From Clostridia bacterium (GTDB taxonomy: Bacteria; Bacillota; Clostridia; Oscillospirales; Acutalibacteraceae), in assembly GCA_017621885.1 (NCBI GenBank), contig JAGASD010000040.1, positions 86,335-150,334 of the forward strand: a stretch of 64,000 nt of DNA, read 5' to 3'. The position numbers were made by a program, and so were the translations under genes. Below are positions 62,401 through 64,000 of the stretch, one piece after another (positions within the stretch are counted from its first letter, which is position 1; each line of letters starts with the position of its first letter). The notes below the pieces were generated by a model. It was not told the DNA's origin and did not search any database. It saw only the letters and a list, made by a program, of their open reading frames with translations.

Positions 62401-64000
62401 AAGAGCCTGCATAGTTTCCTTTGTGCAATCGGTCAAATCAATAGCAGAATGGAAAAACTCATAATCTTCCTTATATTCTTTTGTGCCGTAATCCGAAAGT
62501 GTCTGATGAGCAACAGTACCGAGATAATCAAAGAATTCTTTTTCATCGGTGTGAAGTTCTGCAGCCCTTAAAATATCTTCATAAGTGATAAGGTTATTAA
62601 CAAACTGTCCCTTACCGTCATTACCGTCAGGATTGTAATATACCCATTCAACATTGTTACTTCCGTCATTAACGAAGAAAGCATCGGTATATTCAGCATC
62701 AAAGGTTTCAGTTACTTCAACCGAAGGGGTCGGGTATCTGTCGATAACACCCTTATCCACTTCCATTATGACAATACTAATGTTATTATTAGCGTAAAGC
62801 TCTTGCTGACAGTAGCTGAGATTGAAATCAAGAACTTCGCAACAAGGAGTAAAAACATTTCCGTAGAAGTTCTTTCCCGGTGCTAAATAATGCGTATGCT
62901 TTGAAACAATTTCTGCATCTTTACCGAAGGCAATATAGAACCCGCCTGTGTGCATAAGAAGAACACCATCGGGATTTTCCTTTTTTACTTGCTCATACTG
63001 AACCAAGAAGTCAGGCTTATTGCTTTCATCAACCTCTGTTTCGGTTTCGTAATCTTCAACAGGTCGCTCAACTTCTACTTCAACTCTTAAATGGTTGTTT
63101 GCAGGGTTTTCTCTTACTTTCTTCTCAAAGTCAGCCTTTGAAAATTCCTTGTTGAATAACGGATATTGGCTGTCATTAAGAATTACAGGGTCTTCAAGTG
63201 AAAGAATTGTGTATTCATCTGCACCGATATATACAGTATCACCGAGGTTGTACTCGTATCTGTATTCTTTTGGTGCTTGTTTTTCTTCGGGAGCTTCACG
63301 GATAAATTGACGAATTTCACTTGTCTTTTTCCACGCAGCTTCTTTTGCCAATCTTTCATCAAGCCACTGTGGAAACATTTCCTTCTCTTTCGGACTCAAA
63401 TATCTGTCAAGCTTTATAAGCTCGGAAATACGCTTTTCAACATAATTCCATTTTAATAGAGTTCTTCTTTCAGGCACACTGTAATGGTCTGAAATCTCAA
63501 TACCTTTTGAATCGTGATTTTCCCAATAACCTGTACCGGGAATAACACTTGTACCTCCACCCGTACCATACTCATTTTTCAAAAATTTGATATTATCATC
63601 TTTTGAAAGACTTTCGGTGAACTGTCGGTACAATCGCATTTTACCCTCACTGAAACCACTACCACTGCCGAGCACATAATCAATAGCTCCCTGCGGTAAC
63701 GGAAGAACTGCATCTTTTACCTTTGTGCCGATAAATTCAATCTGATTATCTACACCGGGCAATAACAAAGCCTGTGGCTCTGTCCATTCTTCAATCAGTA
63801 TCAGACCGAAAACAGAACGCTCAACCTGAAACCATTTTTCCCAAGATTCACGAAGTTCAGTTCCGTCATCACGCCACAATCTGATAGCATCAGAATAGGC
63901 TTCAAAGCCTGCTTTAACACCGTTTGAAAGTGTCATTTCGTAAGGTGTTGAATTAAAGAAAGATTTAATAAAATCGCTACGTTCATTTCGGTCATTGTGA
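56377..64000 (-). CDS. Giant methyltransferase-helicase of the conjugative element (N-terminus cut)
   Basis: The frame is open from the right edge (64000) to the stop at 56377, at least 2,540 residues, so the start is outside. Counted from the ATG at 63936, two MutS-domain-I-like modules lie near residues 330 (LLMHTGGFYIAFG) and 640 (LFLYQVGDFFEALG). A DNA N6-methyltransferase lies near 1045 (NILEPSCGTGNFIGML; catalytic-like NVPF), and a helicase near 1720-2210 has VVGAGKT, FVDEAHNF and QQREGRIVRQG. This Tn1549-type protein probably modifies and unwinds the incoming DNA to evade host restriction. Confidence 0.85.
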   Translation of the reverse strand, partial: HNDRNERSDFIKSFFNSTPYEMTLSNGVKAGFEAYSDAIRLWRDDGTELRESWEKWFQVERSVFGLILIEEWTEPQALLLPGVDNQIEFIGTKVKDAVLPLPQGAIDYVLGSGSGFSEGKMRLYRQFTESLSKDDNIKFLKNEYGTGGGTSVIPGTGYWENHDSKGIEISDHYSVPERRTLLKWNYVEKRISELIKLDRYLSPKEKEMFPQWLDERLAKEAAWKKTSEIRQFIREAPEEKQAPKEYRYEYNLGDTVYIGADEYTILSLEDPVILNDSQYPLFNKEFSKADFEKKVRENPANNHLRVEVEVERPVEDYETETEVDESNKPDFLVQYEQVKKENPDGVLLMHTGGFYIAFGKDAEIVSKHTHYLAPGKNFYGNVFTPCCEVLDFNLSYCQQELYANNNISIVIMEVDKGVIDRYPTPSVEVTETFDAEYTDAFFVNDGSNNVEWVYYNPDGNDGKGQFVNNLITYEDILRAAELHTDEKEFFDYLGTVAHQTLSDYGTKEYKEDYEFFHSAIDLTDCTKETMQALVDEAKSAEAPILTFIQPETKETEVLYKVLSALKIEDIDLTYEGGILVARDNDNLWSGKEFYEFLVKEAFVFEKDGSVLGIRDELLKDFKELSESYGVPVKDSILNPYWQQYNELKAENADKLFLYQVGDFFEALGEDAKDMAEALDLQLTHRTIGDNVTVDMCGIPKHRLETYLNMLTDRGFDVAVCSLENGERKTYTIVSQNKEDPVESKPVGRIDYLHTDGKVRESIEYTSEYQFVKDIKDENYYGTPMSVVVYADKDGNTISRDFINELDPPPQGFEVIPSPYLERAEEEKAEEITDAELIGKEVIIDGDKYVIEKIDPVFGDVSMRDTTSIYPINRVEKIGFVREHLAPEKQEYTTEKVAEYPAVENGLPYDIVVETIKTEEPTLTPPAWEEKKEKVITLHPTIPDSEKHNFRITDDNLGVGGPKEKFRNNMAAINLLHELEFENRLATPEEQEILSKYVGFGGLADAFDESKANWADEYKELIVTLSPEEYAAARESTLTAFYTPPVVIRAMYEALGNMGFSEGNILEPSCGTGNFIGMLPDGMQQSKFFGVELDSLTGRIAQQLYQKSGITVQGYENASLPDSFFDVAIGNVPFGQFKVIDKKYDKNNWLIHDYFFGKTLDKVRPGGVIAFITSSGTMDKRNSNVRKYIAQRAELLGAIRLPNNTFKANAGTEVTSDILFLQKRDTLVNDEPDWVHLDRDENGNEYNKYFIDHPDMVLGEMVMESSQFGHSLTCKPYEDRNLSDLLSEAIQNIHAEITEFDISEIGEVEDNSVPADPNVKNFSFTVVEDKIYYRQNSRMNPVDVSATAENRIKGMIKIRDCVRELIRLQTDDYPDSAILSAQDRLNTLYDDFTKKYGLLNARANRLAFADDSSYCLLCSLEIIGENGELKRKADMFTKRTIKPHIKVTSVSTASEALAVSIGEKAKVDMEFMCELTGKTEQELFEELKGVIFLNPEYTSEHSNDARYLPADEYLSGNVRKKLELARRTAELYPDDYNINVEMLEKVQPKDLTASEISVRLGATWLPPEDVERFVYEILQTPRYAQWNIKVKYTELTGEWTIANKSYDRTNVVANNTYGTSRINGYKIIEDTLNLKDVRIFDYVEDEHGNKKPVLNKKETAIAQGKQEMIKQAFQDWIWKDPNRRERLVRIYNDLFNSMRAREYDGSHITFSGMNPEISLRPHQINAVARIMYGGNSLLAHVVGAGKTFEIVAAAQESKRLGLCNKSLIVVPNHLTEQWASEYLQLYPSANILVATKKDFETKNRKKFCARIATGDYDAIIIGHSQFEKIPISIERQREMLQRQIDEITLGVAQIKYDRGEKITVKQLEKTKKSLQTKLDKLNDQSRKDDVVTFEELGVDRLFVDEAHNFKNLFLYTKMRNVGGIAQTEAQKSSDLYMKCRYLDEVTGNKGVIFATGTPVSNSMVELYTMQRYLQYDALEDKHLQHFDSWASTFGETVTAIELAPEGTGYRAKTRFAKFYNLPELMMMFRQVADIQTADMLNLPVPKANFHNIAVKPTDHQKKIVESLSERAEKVRNKMVDSSVDNMLLITNDGRKLALDQRLFNEMLPDDPDSKVAACVDNVYGIWERTTPQKSTQLIFCDLSTPHNDGKFNVYDDIKKKLIAKGVPESEIAFIHNADSEAKKKDLFGKVRSGQVRVLIGSTAKMGAGTNVQQKLIAIHHTDCPWRPADLQQREGRIVRQGNENPEVEIYSYVTEQTFDAYLYQLVENKQKFIGQIMTSKSPVRSAEDVDEQALSYAEIKALATGNPYIKEKMDLDVAVSKLKLLKQNHLSQRYSLEDRIIKFYPQQIKQGEERIVGYQTDIERAKENTFLNADNFSPMVVEDVTYDEKKGAGSAILVACKAMTSPDPKQIGSYRGFNMELSFNSFEKEYVLTLVGSLRHSVSLGADIYGNITRLDNLISSMPDKLKVCEERLADTKVQLENAKAEVERPFPQEEELSQKMERLAELNALLDMDHHDNEIVDGEVEQEERDKSVRDKSVER

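Larger units (their letters stand above)
24279..64000. mobile_element. Integrative conjugative element, Tn1549/CTn-like (right end outside window)
   Basis: From the recombinase block onward, nearly every gene belongs to a conjugative element or to cargo inside it: serine recombinases, XRE/sigma-like regulators, M23 hydrolase, VirB4, PrgI, VirB6-like, Maff2, VirD4, PcfB, relaxase, MobC, Toprim primase, DUF3848 and a methyltransferase-helicase. Order and families match Tn1549-type elements of Clostridia. The left boundary is assumed to lie between 24173 and 24320 because serine recombinases usually sit next to an attachment site; no att repeat could be verified. Cargo includes an agr system, an ABC transporter, AbiH and an Mrr-type protein. 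Confidence 0.8.

Overview
The DNA is AT-rich, uses TGA as a stop and has strong AGGAGG/GAGGTG ribosome-binding sites. Its mobile genes belong to the Tn1549/CTn-type conjugative elements of gut Clostridia. The host is therefore a low-GC Bacillota, most likely a gut Clostridia of the Ruminococcus/Eubacterium kind. The species cannot be named from this window.

Region 1 (1-8.5 kb) is ordinary chromosome, all on the minus strand: a DUF2804 protein (cut by the window edge), a GNAT acetyltransferase, a histidine phosphatase, an XRE regulator with a membrane segment, a small membrane protein, two Nudix hydrolases, a phosphotransferase, an alpha/beta hydrolase and a four-helix-bundle protein. It also holds repeated hairpin elements and a pair of inverted heptanucleotide arrays.

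Region 2 (8.7-24.2 kb) looks like a defence island. It carries a GHKL ATPase fused to a nuclease-like domain, a metallo-beta-lactamase-fold hydrolase, a Ser/Thr kinase, a helical HEPN-like protein, and a receiver-domain protein divergent from a holin. It also has a 1,145-residue STAND/NLR-like ATPase next to a small membrane protein. These last two share a Q-x-G-x-x-N-x-A motif typical of functional amyloids, which suggests an amyloid-signalling receptor/effector pair. An AlbA_2 regulator, a pRiA4b ORF-3 protein and a double-HTH regulator follow.

Region 3 (24.3 kb to the right edge) is most of an integrative conjugative element. Its left end has three tandem large serine recombinases (the middle one lacks the catalytic domain), two tiny ORFs, an orphan MazF toxin, a candidate structured RNA, a sigma-like protein and an XRE repressor with a palindromic operator. 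From 31.1 to 39.3 kb it carries a complete agr-type quorum-sensing system (agrB, a previously unlisted 51-residue agrD, response regulator, histidine kinase). Beside it are a one-ATPase/three-permease ABC transporter and three exported proteins. From 39.4 kb the conjugation genes run on the minus strand: M23 hydrolase, VirB4, PrgI, VirB6-like, Maff2, VirD4, LtrC/ArdC-like, PcfB, relaxase, MobC, oriT candidate, DpnD/PcfM-DUF3846, Toprim primase, DUF3848 and a giant methyltransferase-helicase. Two stand-alone cassettes, AbiH and an ATPase-Mrr nuclease, sit head-on within this operon with their own promoters and terminators.

Proposed working model: the serine recombinases excise the element, relaxase/MobC nick the oriT, and VirD4/VirB4/VirB6/PrgI/M23 move the DNA. 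The agr circuit senses cell density and probably controls the adjacent exported peptide/ABC genes. The AbiH and Mrr cassettes defend the host or the element against phage. The functional links are inference from gene order.
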